A stretch of DNA of 6,381 bases from Scatosoma sp045124465 (GCA_045124465.1 JBGVLV010000018.1:1-6381); one strand, 5' to 3'. Positions 1-4,935 are shown, counted from the stretch's first letter. Notes: a model not told the origin generated them from the letters alone. Numbers and translations are program-made.

Positions 1-142
1 CCTTTACCGTTCTTGTTTGGGCGGCAAGCAGCCTTGACAATTCGTTCTTCGCTATCTTGATTTGTTCCTCAACTCTTTCAAGATACGATACAGACAATTC
101 TTGCGTATTCAGAGTTGAGATATACTTTTTAAGAGCGTCTAC
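1..142 (-). other. Open frame fragment of unknown origin, left of the break in the lipoprotein gene; runs off window
   Basis: On the minus strand the frame whose codons end at positions 140, 137 and so on is open from the break in the lipoprotein gene to the window edge. It reads VDALKKYISTLNTQELSVSY followed by LERVEEQIKIAKNELSRLLA and AQTRTVK. This looks like genuine amphipathic, coiled-coil-like protein, and it uses AT-rich codons (aga, ata, tca, act, tat) unlike the GC-richer genes elsewhere in the window. The frame stays open upstream into the lipoprotein gene as far as an ATG at 262-260, but there it is only a shadow of that gene. No start codon with a ribosome binding site is visible. 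It may be the body of a mobile-element gene or the remaining part of a gene cut by a rearrangement. I do not recognise the family, and the window shows too little to name it. Confidence 0.4.
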
Positions 143-558
143 ACGGCTTTGCTCGTGCAGGTTGCCACGTCTTTCAAGTAGGTATCTTCCGCCGCCGTTT
201 GATCGTACGTATGTGCGAGCATATCTCCGTATTCGAACGTATTTGTACCTTTTGCTCCACATTCGCAGGAATAATAATATTTTGCTCTCGCCGTACAGGT
301 CGCCGCAGAATAAAAGTATTCCTCTTTAACGACCTCGCAAACATAAGAACAAATATGTGCGGAGTCACCCCCCGAACCACCGCCGCTATTCGTATCACCG
401 ATGTCAGCGTCACCGTTACCCCCGTTCGAACTACTCGAACTTTCCGAGTTGTTTTGACCGGCGTTTGTTGTTTCCTCGCAAGCGGAAAAACCCACGGCAA
501 GCGCGGTAACGCTCATGCACGCAAGAAGAGTTGCAAAAAAACGTTTTACTGTTTTCAT
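139..558 (-). CDS. Cysteine-rich repeat lipoprotein, apparently truncated
   Basis: Predicted secreted lipoprotein of 139 residues with unknown function. It opens with a basic n-region (MKTVKR), a hydrophobic stretch to about residue 23, and a lipobox-like FSAC with the lipidated cysteine at about residue 27. A Ser/Asn/Gly/Asp-rich linker follows (about 30-67). Next come one full and one partial copy of a repeat: an H-x-C/Y start, then ATCT-A/S-R/K-A, then YYYSCECGAKGTNTFEYGD. The second copy begins at AHTYDQT and ends abruptly after ATCTSKAV, where the first copy continues for more than 20 residues. The gene is therefore probably broken at its 3' end. The start is well supported: AAGGAGGT lies at 568-575, nine bases before the ATG. 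It is preceded by a long structured leader and its own promoter. Repeat lipoproteins of this style are common in gut Clostridia; binding or adhesion would be only a guess. Confidence 0.75.
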   Translation of the reverse strand: MKTVKRFFATLLACMSVTALAVGFSACEETTNAGQNNSESSSSSNGGNGDADIGDTNSGGGSGGDSAHICSYVCEVVKEEYFYSAATCTARAKYYYSCECGAKGTNTFEYGDMLAHTYDQTAAEDTYLKDVATCTSKAV

Positions 559-590
559 TTATGTAAAACCTCCTTAAAATAAATTTTCGT

Positions 591-625
591 AAAATAAAAA
601 TGCCGCCCCGCAAAACGAAACGACA
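591..625 (-). terminator. Intrinsic-terminator-like hairpin in the lipoprotein leader (possible attenuator)
   Basis: Read on the minus strand, TGTCGTTTCG and CGGGGCGGCA pair over 10 bp (four of them G-U) around a TTTTG loop. TTTTTATTTT follows at once. The plus strand would not pair because the G-U pairs become C-A mismatches, so the structure belongs to minus-strand RNA. It sits about 170 bases after the promoter and about 15 bases before the lipoprotein ribosome binding site, which is where an attenuator would be expected. The stem is only moderately stable. Confidence 0.5.
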
Positions 626-763
626 TCTGTAAAAATGTTCCTCTCGCTTTGCTGCGACACAATTAATTTACAAATCGATTACTGTAAGTTTGTAACGCGA
701 AAAAGATACACCTCTACCATAGAAGTATATGTTCACAGTAATCGAATTATTTAATTATGTCGC
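592..763 (-). ncRNA. Structured leader RNA or small RNA upstream of the lipoprotein gene
   Basis: The segment is bounded by a near-consensus promoter whose start point should lie near 763 and by a terminator-like hairpin with a U tract. Between them the RNA can fold into an outer stem (652-666 with 751-765), a middle stem (about 675-685 with 735-745) and an inner hairpin (706-730, 11 bp around a TGG loop). The 5' arm contains CGACAT (757-762 on the plus strand), which is exactly complementary to ATGTCG in the terminator's 5' arm (621-626). A short alternative pairing that opens the terminator is therefore possible. I see no T-box, SAM, TPP or other known riboswitch signature. Whether it acts in cis as an attenuator or in trans as a ~170-base small RNA cannot be told from the sequence. 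Confidence 0.45.
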
Positions 764-765
764 AG
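652..765. repeat. Long imperfect inverted repeat with nested hairpin
   Basis: CTGCGACA at 652-659 is matched by TGTCGCAG at 758-765. AATTAA (661-666) is matched by TTAATT (751-756), and TCGATTACTGT (675-685) by ACAGTAATCGA (735-745). Inside, ATACACCTCTA and TAGAAGTATAT-type arms (706-730) form an 11-bp hairpin on the minus-strand RNA. The arms begin almost exactly at the predicted transcription start. The repeat could serve as leader RNA structure or be a small miniature-transposon relic. No clear target-site duplication is visible (flanks TTTG and TTTC). Confidence 0.65.
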
Positions 766-769
766 TTTC

Positions 770-798
770 ATTTTACCACCTTTTTACAGGTTTGTCAA
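770..798 (-). promoter_or_regulatory. Sigma-A promoter for the lipoprotein leader
   Basis: On the minus strand there is a perfect -35 TTGACA (793-798), a 17-base spacer and a -10 TAAAAT (770-775). An A/T-rich AAAATTTG stretch lies just upstream of the -35, like a weak UP element. The predicted start point is near 763, leaving a leader of about 200 bases before the lipoprotein ATG. This is the best promoter match in the window. Confidence 0.75.
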
Positions 799-811
799 CA
801 AATTTTCGCGC

Positions 812-853
812 AAAAAAATCGGGGCTTACGCAACCGCAAGCCCCGATTTTTTT
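812..853 (-). terminator. Strong intrinsic terminator of the aminotransferase gene
   Basis: AATCGGGGCTT and AAGCCCCGATT arms, extended by A and T runs to a perfect 16-bp stem (812-827 with 838-853), surround a 10-base loop. The T run follows on both strands, so it can stop transcription in both directions. It lies 24 bases after the aminotransferase stop and 14 bases before the lipoprotein promoter, separating the two units. Confidence 0.9.
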
Positions 854-876
854 CTTCTTAATTATTACAAGCTTTA

Positions 877-2076
877 TTATTGCAAGCTTTCCACAAATCT
901 CTTGATACGTTTCAAGCCTTCTTCTATGTCCGCCTCGGAGAGCGAATAGGACAAACGCAAACAATCGTCCGCGCCGAACGATACGCCCGGCACCGTCGCT
1001 ACTTTCTCCGCGTCCAAAAGCGCGTCCGCAAAGCTTACCGAATCGGTGATCGTTTTTCCGTTATAGCTCTTACCGTACAGTCCGTTTATTACCATCATTA
1101 CGTAGAACGCGCCGTCGGGTTCTACCGCCTGTACGCCGTCGATATCCGCTATCAGTTTCAAAAGCTTTGCTCTGCGCTTATCGAATACGTTCACCATCGC
1201 GCCGATCTCTTCGTCCGTGGATTTCAACGCCTCTATCGTCGCGTATTGCGAAATGGAACAAGCGTTGGAGGTCGCGTGGCTTTGGAAGGAGTCGATCGCT
1301 TTCGCAACGTCTTTCGGAGCGGCGAGATAGCCCACGCGCCAGCCCGTCATCGCGTACGTTTTGGACACGCCGTTGACCGTTATCGTCAAGTCTTTCATCT
1401 TCTCGCTCACGCGCGCGATCGAGAACGGTTTTACGCCGTTATAGCAGAGTTTTTCGTAGATCTCGTCCGCAAGTACGTAAATTTCCGCCTCCTCGCAGAC
1501 TTTCGCGATCTCGCGAACCTCTTGTTCGCTATACACCGCACCCGTGGGGTTGGACGGGGAATTGAAAATGAGCATCTTCGTCTTGGGCGTAATCGCCGCT
1601 TTCAGATCCGCCGCCGAGAACTTGAACTTATTCTCTTTCTTGCAATCGATATACACGGGTTTCGCTCCGCAGACCTTTACGACTTCGGGATAGGTCAGCC
1701 AGTACGGCGCGGGAATGATCACCTCGTCGCCCTCCTCCAAAACGGCGTAGCAAGCGTTGAAAATGGAATGTTTCGCGCCGTTGGAAACGATGATCTGCGA
1801 CGGCTCGTAGGAAATACCGTTATCCTTTTCGAACTTCTCGCAGATCGCCTTACGGAGCGGCAACAGACCGGAGGACGGGGTATATTTGGTCTGACCGTTG
1901 TCAAGCGCGACTTTCGCCGCGGCGATGATATGGTCGGGGGTGTTGAAGTCGGGTTCGCCGACGCTGAACGAGATCACGGATTCCCCCGCGGCTTTCATAG
2001 CCTTGGCTTTCGCGGAGATCGCGAGAGTGAGCGAGGGTGCGATCGTGGTCATTCTTTGGGCAATTCTGTTTTTCAT
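877..2076 (-). CDS. aspB: Aspartate aminotransferase, class I subgroup Ib (PLP-dependent)
   Basis: Cytosolic PLP enzyme that transfers the amino group between aspartate and 2-oxoglutarate, giving oxaloacetate and glutamate (EC 2.6.1.1). At 399 residues it is full length for subgroup Ib. Family residues seen: G-E-P-D-F at 40-44; Y125-W126 stacking on the cofactor ring; N176 in NSPSNPTG; D204 and Y207 in ADEIYEKL; the Schiff-base lysine K239 in VSKTYAMTGWR; R247 binding the phosphate; and R374 in LRLSYS binding the substrate alpha-carboxylate. K102 in NGAKHSIFN aligns with the lysine that contacts the aspartate side chain in Thermus-type Ib enzymes, which supports aspartate over alanine or aromatic specificity. 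Some Ib enzymes also act on prephenate, and I cannot exclude that. GAGGAG at 2088-2093 lies 11 bases before the ATG. It is a single-gene unit with its own promoter and terminator. The symbol follows Bacillus use; aspC is used elsewhere. Confidence 0.93.
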   Translation of the reverse strand: MKNRIAQRMTTIAPSLTLAISAKAKAMKAAGESVISFSVGEPDFNTPDHIIAAAKVALDNGQTKYTPSSGLLPLRKAICEKFEKDNGISYEPSQIIVSNGAKHSIFNACYAVLEEGDEVIIPAPYWLTYPEVVKVCGAKPVYIDCKKENKFKFSAADLKAAITPKTKMLIFNSPSNPTGAVYSEQEVREIAKVCEEAEIYVLADEIYEKLCYNGVKPFSIARVSEKMKDLTITVNGVSKTYAMTGWRVGYLAAPKDVAKAIDSFQSHATSNACSISQYATIEALKSTDEEIGAMVNVFDKRRAKLLKLIADIDGVQAVEPDGAFYVMMVINGLYGKSYNGKTITDSVSFADALLDAEKVATVPGVSFGADDCLRLSYSLSEADIEEGLKRIKRFVESLQ

Positions 2077-2127
2077 CTGTACTTCTTCTCCTCATAAAAA
2101 TACGGTTTGGATTTTTTCACACGTATT

Positions 2128-2156
2128 ATTTTACAATTTTTTTTCGAATAATGCAA
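2128..2156 (-). promoter_or_regulatory. Sigma-A promoter for the aspartate aminotransferase
   Basis: On the minus strand TTGCAT (2151-2156) and TAAAAT (2128-2133) are separated by 17 bases. An A run fills part of the spacer. The predicted start is near 2121, giving a ~45-base leader with no notable structure. Confidence 0.55.
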
Positions 2157-2190
2157 CCGCAAACGCCCCACTTTTCGCAAAAACTTGAAA

Positions 2191-2243
2191 AATAATCGAA
2201 AATTTTGATGAAATCAACCGATCGATCGATTTTGTCGATCGAG
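2191..2243. repeat. Cluster of short palindromes rich in TCGATCGA between mgtC-like gene and aminotransferase promoter
   Basis: TCGATCGA (2222-2229) and its mate (2235-2242) form an 8-bp stem with a TTTTG loop. The first arm lies within CGATCGATCGAT, itself palindromic. An adjoining near-palindrome ATCGAAAATTTTGAT lies just to the left. The cluster lies between the terminator of the MgtC-like gene and the -35 of the aminotransferase. It could be an operator or a secondary hairpin of the terminator; nothing decides between these. Confidence 0.35.
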
Positions 2244-2250
2244 TAAATCG

Positions 2251-2278
2251 AAAAAACAAGGATTTACGTCCCTGTTTT
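2251..2278 (-). terminator. Intrinsic terminator of the MgtC-like gene
   Basis: On the minus strand AAAACAGGGA and TCCTTGTTTT pair over 10 bp (one G-U) around CGTAAA, ending in a run of six T. The hairpin begins 5 bases after the stop codon of the MgtC-like gene. Confidence 0.75.
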
Positions 2279-2283
2279 CGGCG

Positions 2284-2928
2284 TTATTCGTTGTCGCAAC
2301 GTTCGATAGAGCAGATGAACGGGTTTTCCGTCATAATATCGTTTAGGCAAGCGGAAGAAAATTCTTTGTCCGTGTTCAAAGTCGCGCTGTAAACAACCCG
2401 ATCGTCCTCTCTGTTGATGATGAGTTTATTGAAACGTTCCGTGCCGAAAAGTTCCTTGATCTTTTTATTCGCGTCGCCCGTCTGCACGAACACGATCTTG
2501 ACGGAGTAATATTTTTTGGACTGGAATATTTTACACCGCAAATGAAACACGCATTGCGCGGTGACGAGTATCGCCGTTGCGCCGAGCGCGACGATATACA
2601 ATCCGCCGCCGCAAGCCATACCCACGCCCGCCGTCGCCCACACGCCCGCCGCCGTGGTAAGACCGCGGACCTCGTGTTGGCGGTAAACGATCATACCCGC
2701 GCCGAGAAAGCCTACGCCCGACACGATCTGCGCGGCGACGCGGGCGGAGTCCGCGTCGCTGTCGAACGCGTATTTGGACACGACCATCATCAACGCCGAA
2801 CCGAAACACACGATGGTATGCGTGCGTATTCCCGCCTCTTTAAAGCGCAATTTACGCTCGAACCCGATGACGAAACCGAGCGCCACCGACAACAGCAGAT
2901 CCAACAACATTCTCAATTCCGATAACAT
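2284..2928 (-). CDS. MgtC/SapB-family inner membrane protein
   Basis: Integral membrane protein of the MgtC/SapB/YhiD family, which in other bacteria is tied to magnesium limitation and modulation of F-type ATPase or transport; its role here is inferred only from the family. Residue numbers count from the upstream ATG at 2955. About five hydrophobic segments occupy residues 13-137. Family motifs are GFERK near 31-35, GIRTHT at 42-47, VSGVGFLGAGMI at 78-89, and GLTTAAGVWATAGVGMACG at 98-116. A soluble C-terminal domain (about 150-223) matches the position of the ACT-like domain of MgtC. I place the start at the internal ATG 2928 (214 residues). The 2955 ATG has no ribosome binding site and lies about 17 bases from the predicted transcript start, whereas AAGGGAGGA (2942-2950) precedes 2928, though at a long 13-base spacing. 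It is a single-gene unit. Confidence 0.88.
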   Translation of the reverse strand: MLSELRMLLDLLLSVALGFVIGFERKLRFKEAGIRTHTIVCFGSALMMVVSKYAFDSDADSARVAAQIVSGVGFLGAGMIVYRQHEVRGLTTAAGVWATAGVGMACGGGLYIVALGATAILVTAQCVFHLRCKIFQSKKYYSVKIVFVQTGDANKKIKELFGTERFNKLIINREDDRVVYSATLNTDKEFSSACLNDIMTENPFICSIERCDNE

Positions 2929-2978
2929 TTCGTTGTTTTTATCCTCCCTTTTCATTGTTTTTACGAATTTTTCTATAT

Positions 2979-3007
2979 ATTATAACACAACGGGCATACG
3001 GTTGCAA
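2979..3007 (-). promoter_or_regulatory. Sigma-A promoter for the MgtC-like gene
   Basis: On the minus strand a perfect -10 TATAAT (2979-2984) lies 17 bases from a -35 TTGCAA (3002-3007). The predicted start near 2972 gives a leader too short for a magnesium-sensing riboswitch. Any magnesium control would have to act at the promoter or on the protein. Confidence 0.7.
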
Positions 3008-3066
3008 GTCTATTTTGTCGAAAAATCGGAAAATTTCACCTTTCTATCCTATATCCGTATAACGCG

Positions 3067-3094
3067 AAAAGCGCACCCGCTACGGGTGCGCTTT
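3067..3094 (-). terminator. Strong intrinsic terminator of the SpoIIQ-like gene
   Basis: AAAGCGCACCCG and CGGGTGCGCTTT form a perfect 12-bp stem with a 3-base loop. It lies about 20 bases after the stop codon. The T tail is short (four T, three of them inside the stem), but the GC-rich stem is very stable. It insulates the gene from the downstream MgtC-like promoter. Confidence 0.85.
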
Positions 3095-3113
3095 GTATGC
3101 GGTCTTTATTCGA

Positions 3114-3809
3114 TTATTTTTCTTCGAGCGTAAGGTATACGGCGGGATCGACGTTTACGTTATCCTTATAAATTTCAAGGTGCAAATGCGCGCCGTCCTT
3201 ATATTCCTTGCCGTTCGCCTCGGCTACGGTCGCGATCACTTCGCCCTTTTCCACGCTGTCGCCGACTTTCAGCCCGTCCGCCTCCGTGACGAAACAGTAC
3301 ACCGATTTCAGCCCGTCGCCGTGGTCGATGACGATCTCCGTACCCGTGAGCTTGGTGGTATAAATACTCGCGATCGTACCAGCCTCGACGGCGAGTACTT
3401 CCGTTCCCGCCTCTGCGGCGAAGTCCACGCCCTTATGCACGTAATAGGCGTTGATGGTCTGGTTGTGGTAGAACCCGTATTCGTTGATCACGTTCACCGT
3501 TTCGAGGGGCGCGACCATACCTTCGGGGGTCACGACGACCTGTTCGTTGTTGTCGTTGCCGTCGTCCTCGTTGCCGCCGACCTGCGAATCGTCCTCGTTC
3601 GGGAGCACGACGGTGTTGCCCGAATTGTTCGCCTGGTTCTCGTCTACCTTATCCCCCGTGCCAACGGCTACCGCCACAATGATGATCGCCGTGAGCGCCG
3701 CCGCGCAGCCGAGCGCGGTGAATAAATAGAATTTCCGTTCGCCGCTAAACCAAGACTTCTTTTTCTTCGCCTTTTCCGAGCCTTTTTCTTTTTCTTGCTG
3801 TTCTTTCAT
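3114..3809 (-). CDS. spoIIQ: Membrane-anchored LytM/M23 peptidase-family protein, SpoIIQ-like
   Basis: A 231-residue single-pass membrane protein. It has a very basic cytoplasmic N-terminus (1-26, KAKKKK), one transmembrane helix at about 27-50, a long Asn/Asp/Glu/Gly-rich linker (52-95), and a C-terminal LytM (M23) fold. Zinc-site residues are visible: H125 and D129 in HKGVDF, H163 in IDHGDG, and H208/H210 in AHLHLE. The usual Y-x-HL histidine after the central strand is replaced by YCFV at 171-174. This architecture and size match SpoIIQ, the forespore-side partner of SpoIIIAH in the engulfment channel, and the loss of that histidine fits a mainly structural LytM domain. Generic cell-wall M23 peptidases are the alternative. 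GGAGG at 3819-3823 lies nine bases before the ATG. It is probably cotranscribed with the gene upstream and ends at a strong terminator. Confidence 0.7.
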   Translation of the reverse strand: MKEQQEKEKGSEKAKKKKSWFSGERKFYLFTALGCAAALTAIIIVAVAVGTGDKVDENQANNSGNTVVLPNEDDSQVGGNEDDGNDNNEQVVVTPEGMVAPLETVNVINEYGFYHNQTINAYYVHKGVDFAAEAGTEVLAVEAGTIASIYTTKLTGTEIVIDHGDGLKSVYCFVTEADGLKVGDSVEKGEVIATVAEANGKEYKDGAHLHLEIYKDNVNVDPAVYLTLEEK

Positions 3810-3851
3810 TTTTTCAATCCTCCGAAAAACTTTTGGTATGTATATGGTTTC

Positions 3852-3875
3852 CAGGTTTTGCCCCTTTTAAACCTG
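3852..3875. repeat. Short hairpin between the two exported-protein genes
   Basis: CAGGTTT (3852-3858) and AAACCTG (3869-3875) form a 7-bp stem around a 10-base loop in the 92-base gap between the small membrane protein and the SpoIIQ-like gene. No T tract follows on the minus strand, so it is not a convincing terminator. It might mark an mRNA processing or stabilising element, or mean nothing. Confidence 0.3.
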
Positions 3876-3901
3876 TCTTTCTCAAAAATAAATATTTTCT
3901 T

Positions 3902-4348
3902 TCAAAACCCGCCGAACACGATGGGACTGCCCACGGCGACGCGGGTATCCGCGACCGCGATATGCAGATTGACCGTTCTCCCCGCCACGCAAACGCCGTC
4001 CGTCCATTTTTCCGTATAGCAATAATAAGAAACCGTTCCGCCCGCATATTCGAGCGCGAGTATTTCCGCGCCGTATTTTTCGGCGATCTCCCGCGCGAGC
4101 GCGTCGGGGTCGGGCGCGGCGTCGAGCGTGAACGTCACGCTTTCGCCCTTTACGCGGGCAAGATCGGCGAGCGAGAGCCGTTTTTTGCAAAGCGCTTGCG
4201 ACGAGGCGGAGTCGAGATAGAACGATCTGTCGCCCGCGATCGCGGAAAGTCGGGAAACGTTGACGGCGCGGAGCGCAAGACACGCCGCCGCGAAAAACGC
4301 GACCGCCGCCACGCACGCGATACCTTTACGCAACCGCCATAACGCCAT
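3902..4348 (-). CDS. Small membrane-anchored protein of unknown function, possibly YwmB-like
   Basis: A 148-residue protein that I do not recognise with certainty. It has a basic N-terminus (RLRK) and one hydrophobic segment at about 10-27 acting as signal anchor or signal peptide. The rest is an exported soluble domain with alternating strands and helices: SFYLDSASSQA near 42-51, a helix at about 80-92, and TVSYYCYTEKW at 105-115. The end, VNLHIAVADTRVAVGSPIVF, recalls the C-terminal strands of the YwmB family of sporulating Firmicutes, but at 148 residues it is shorter than usual YwmB, so this is a weak guess. C110 and C120 could form a disulfide outside the cell. The start is supported by GGGAGG at 4358-4363, nine bases upstream, although that site is buried in a terminator stem. 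It lies 92 bases before the SpoIIQ-like gene, suggesting a shared envelope or sporulation role. Confidence 0.7.
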   Translation of the reverse strand: MALWRLRKGIACVAAVAFFAAACLALRAVNVSRLSAIAGDRSFYLDSASSQALCKKRLSLADLARVKGESVTFTLDAAPDPDALAREIAEKYGAEILALEYAGGTVSYYCYTEKWTDGVCVAGRTVNLHIAVADTRVAVGSPIVFGGF

Positions 4349-4352
4349 AACG

Positions 4353-4393
4353 AAAAACCTCCCGCAACGGGCTTTTTCGTCCGTTGCGGGAGG
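4353..4393 (-). terminator. Terminator after the HIT gene whose 3' arm holds the next gene's ribosome binding site
   Basis: CCTCCCGCAACGG and CCGTTGCGGGAGG form a perfect 13-bp stem (4358-4370 with 4381-4393) around a 10-base loop. On the minus strand TTTTT follows immediately (4353-4357). It is placed 38 bases after the HIT stop codon. The 3' arm ends in GGGAGG, which is also the only Shine-Dalgarno sequence for the ATG at 4348. Read-through transcripts would therefore hide that site. Confidence 0.85.
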
Positions 4394-4394
4394 G

Positions 4395-4423
4395 ATTATT
4401 GACGGAATTTTCGGAGTTTATAC
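4395..4423 (-). promoter_or_regulatory. Possible sigma-F-type sporulation promoter
   Basis: On the minus strand GTATA (4419-4423) and GTCAATAAT (4395-4403) are 15 bases apart. The known sigma-F pattern is GYATA, a 15-16 base gap, then GGNNANANT; here only the second G of the -10 is missing. SpoIIQ is a sigma-F target in Bacillus, so the position fits. Chance matches to so loose a pattern are common. Confidence 0.25.
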
Positions 4424-4431
4424 CTTATCGT

Positions 4432-4767
4432 TTAAAAATCGCCGAGCTTTTCGCCGCCGAGCAGGTGGATATGGAGATGATGAACGGTCTGACCGCCGTT
4501 TTCGCCTTGGTTGACGACGACCCGATACCCCTCTTGCAGACCGAGTTGGTCTTTAAGCTGCGCAATCTTGGTAAAGCAATATTTCAGAAGTTCGGCTTTT
4601 TCCTCGTCCATTTCGGAAAGGAGAGCGAAATGGGTCTTGGGGATACAGAGGTAGTGTAATTTGGCTTTGGGTTCGATGTCGCGAATGACGATGAGTTTAT
4701 CGTCCTCGTACAGTCTGGGCGAAGGGATCTCGCCCGCGATGATCTTACAAAAAATACAGTTTTCCAT
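4432..4767 (-). CDS. hinT: HIT-family (HINT-type) purine nucleoside phosphoramidate hydrolase
   Basis: A cytosolic 111-residue protein, the usual size for a bacterial HINT. It hydrolyses AMP-lysine or other adenosine phosphoramidates and adenylated intermediates; the natural substrate is unsettled. The histidine triad H-x-H-x-H-x-x is seen at H97-L-H99-I-H101-LL, H99 being the expected nucleophile. C4 and C7 in NCIFCKI, with H46 in PKTH and H97, form the zinc site found in many bacterial members. N86 lies in the VNQGENGGQTV loop before the triad. Further HINT signatures are DIEPKAKLHYL and IPKTHF. AAGGAG at 4777-4782 lies nine bases before the ATG. It follows mtaB after a 173-base gap filled by hairpins. 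In many Firmicutes HIT comes between mtaB and rpsU; here a terminator follows instead of rpsU. A TATAAA at about 4788 sits too close to the ribosome binding site to be a convincing promoter. Confidence 0.93.
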   Translation of the reverse strand: MENCIFCKIIAGEIPSPRLYEDDKLIVIRDIEPKAKLHYLCIPKTHFALLSEMDEEKAELLKYCFTKIAQLKDQLGLQEGYRVVVNQGENGGQTVHHLHIHLLGGEKLGDF

Positions 4768-4821
4768 ATATAAGTTCTCCTTTATTTATACTTTTCCCTA
4801 TTACGGGAACAAAAATATTTT

Positions 4822-4935
4822 CGCCACTTCGTTGCGTTTACGCCTTACGGCGTGGGCGCAACCTGCGGTTGCTTTTCTTGGGGGCTTTATGCGAGGGCGC
4901 TGCCCTCAACCTCCCGCAAGGAACTAAGTTCCTTG
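4822..4935. repeat. Intergenic array of five small hairpins (candidate dispersed palindromic repeat)
   Basis: Between mtaB and the HIT gene lie five successive stem-loops. They are 4917-4935 (CAAGGAAC, 8 bp), 4893-4907 (GAGGGC, 6 bp), 4858-4872 (GCAACC, 6 bp), 4840-4853 (ACGCC, 5 bp) and 4822-4836 (CGCCAC, 5 bp with one mismatch). Four have 3-base loops and one a 4-base loop. No T run follows any of them, so they are not ordinary terminators. No convincing gene is present on either strand. The arrangement resembles intergenic palindromic repeats that occur in many copies in some genomes; copy number cannot be seen here. Confidence 0.6.

Noticed and set aside
199..582. Plus-strand open frame opposite the lipoprotein gene
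   Set aside because: It has no ribosome binding site and a shadow-like composition. The minus-strand lipoprotein has a signal sequence, lipobox and strong ribosome binding site.
652..765. 6S RNA or a CRISPR-type repeat as the explanation for the long inverted repeat
   Set aside because: The sequence is a single inverted repeat and not a direct-repeat array. The three-part stem lacks the large central bubble expected of 6S RNA and lies directly before a coding gene.
880..2097. Long plus-strand open frame (405 codons) opposite the aminotransferase
   Set aside because: It is the antisense shadow of a clear aspartate aminotransferase. The product is Arg-rich and of low plausibility, and there is no ribosome binding site.
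3093..3725. Plus-strand open frame of 210 codons opposite the SpoIIQ-like gene
   Set aside because: It starts inside the terminator region, encodes a low-complexity Val/Arg/His-rich product, and mirrors a minus-strand gene with a transmembrane segment and LytM motifs.
3882..4316. Alternative minus-strand frame of 144 codons overlapping the small membrane protein gene
   Set aside because: The product is extremely Arg-rich, a typical out-of-frame reading of a GC-rich gene, and has no Shine-Dalgarno sequence. The frame starting at 4348 has one, plus a hydrophobic signal segment.
4786..4810. TATAAA with a TTGTTC 16 bases upstream as a promoter for the HIT gene
   Set aside because: The start point would fall on the ribosome binding site itself, and the -35 match is poor. 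Cotranscription with mtaB is at least as likely.
4661..4927. Plus-strand open frames running through the mtaB-HIT gap
   Set aside because: Their sequence comes from the hairpin array and the antisense of the HIT gene. They have no start signals, so the region is better read as a non-coding repeat.
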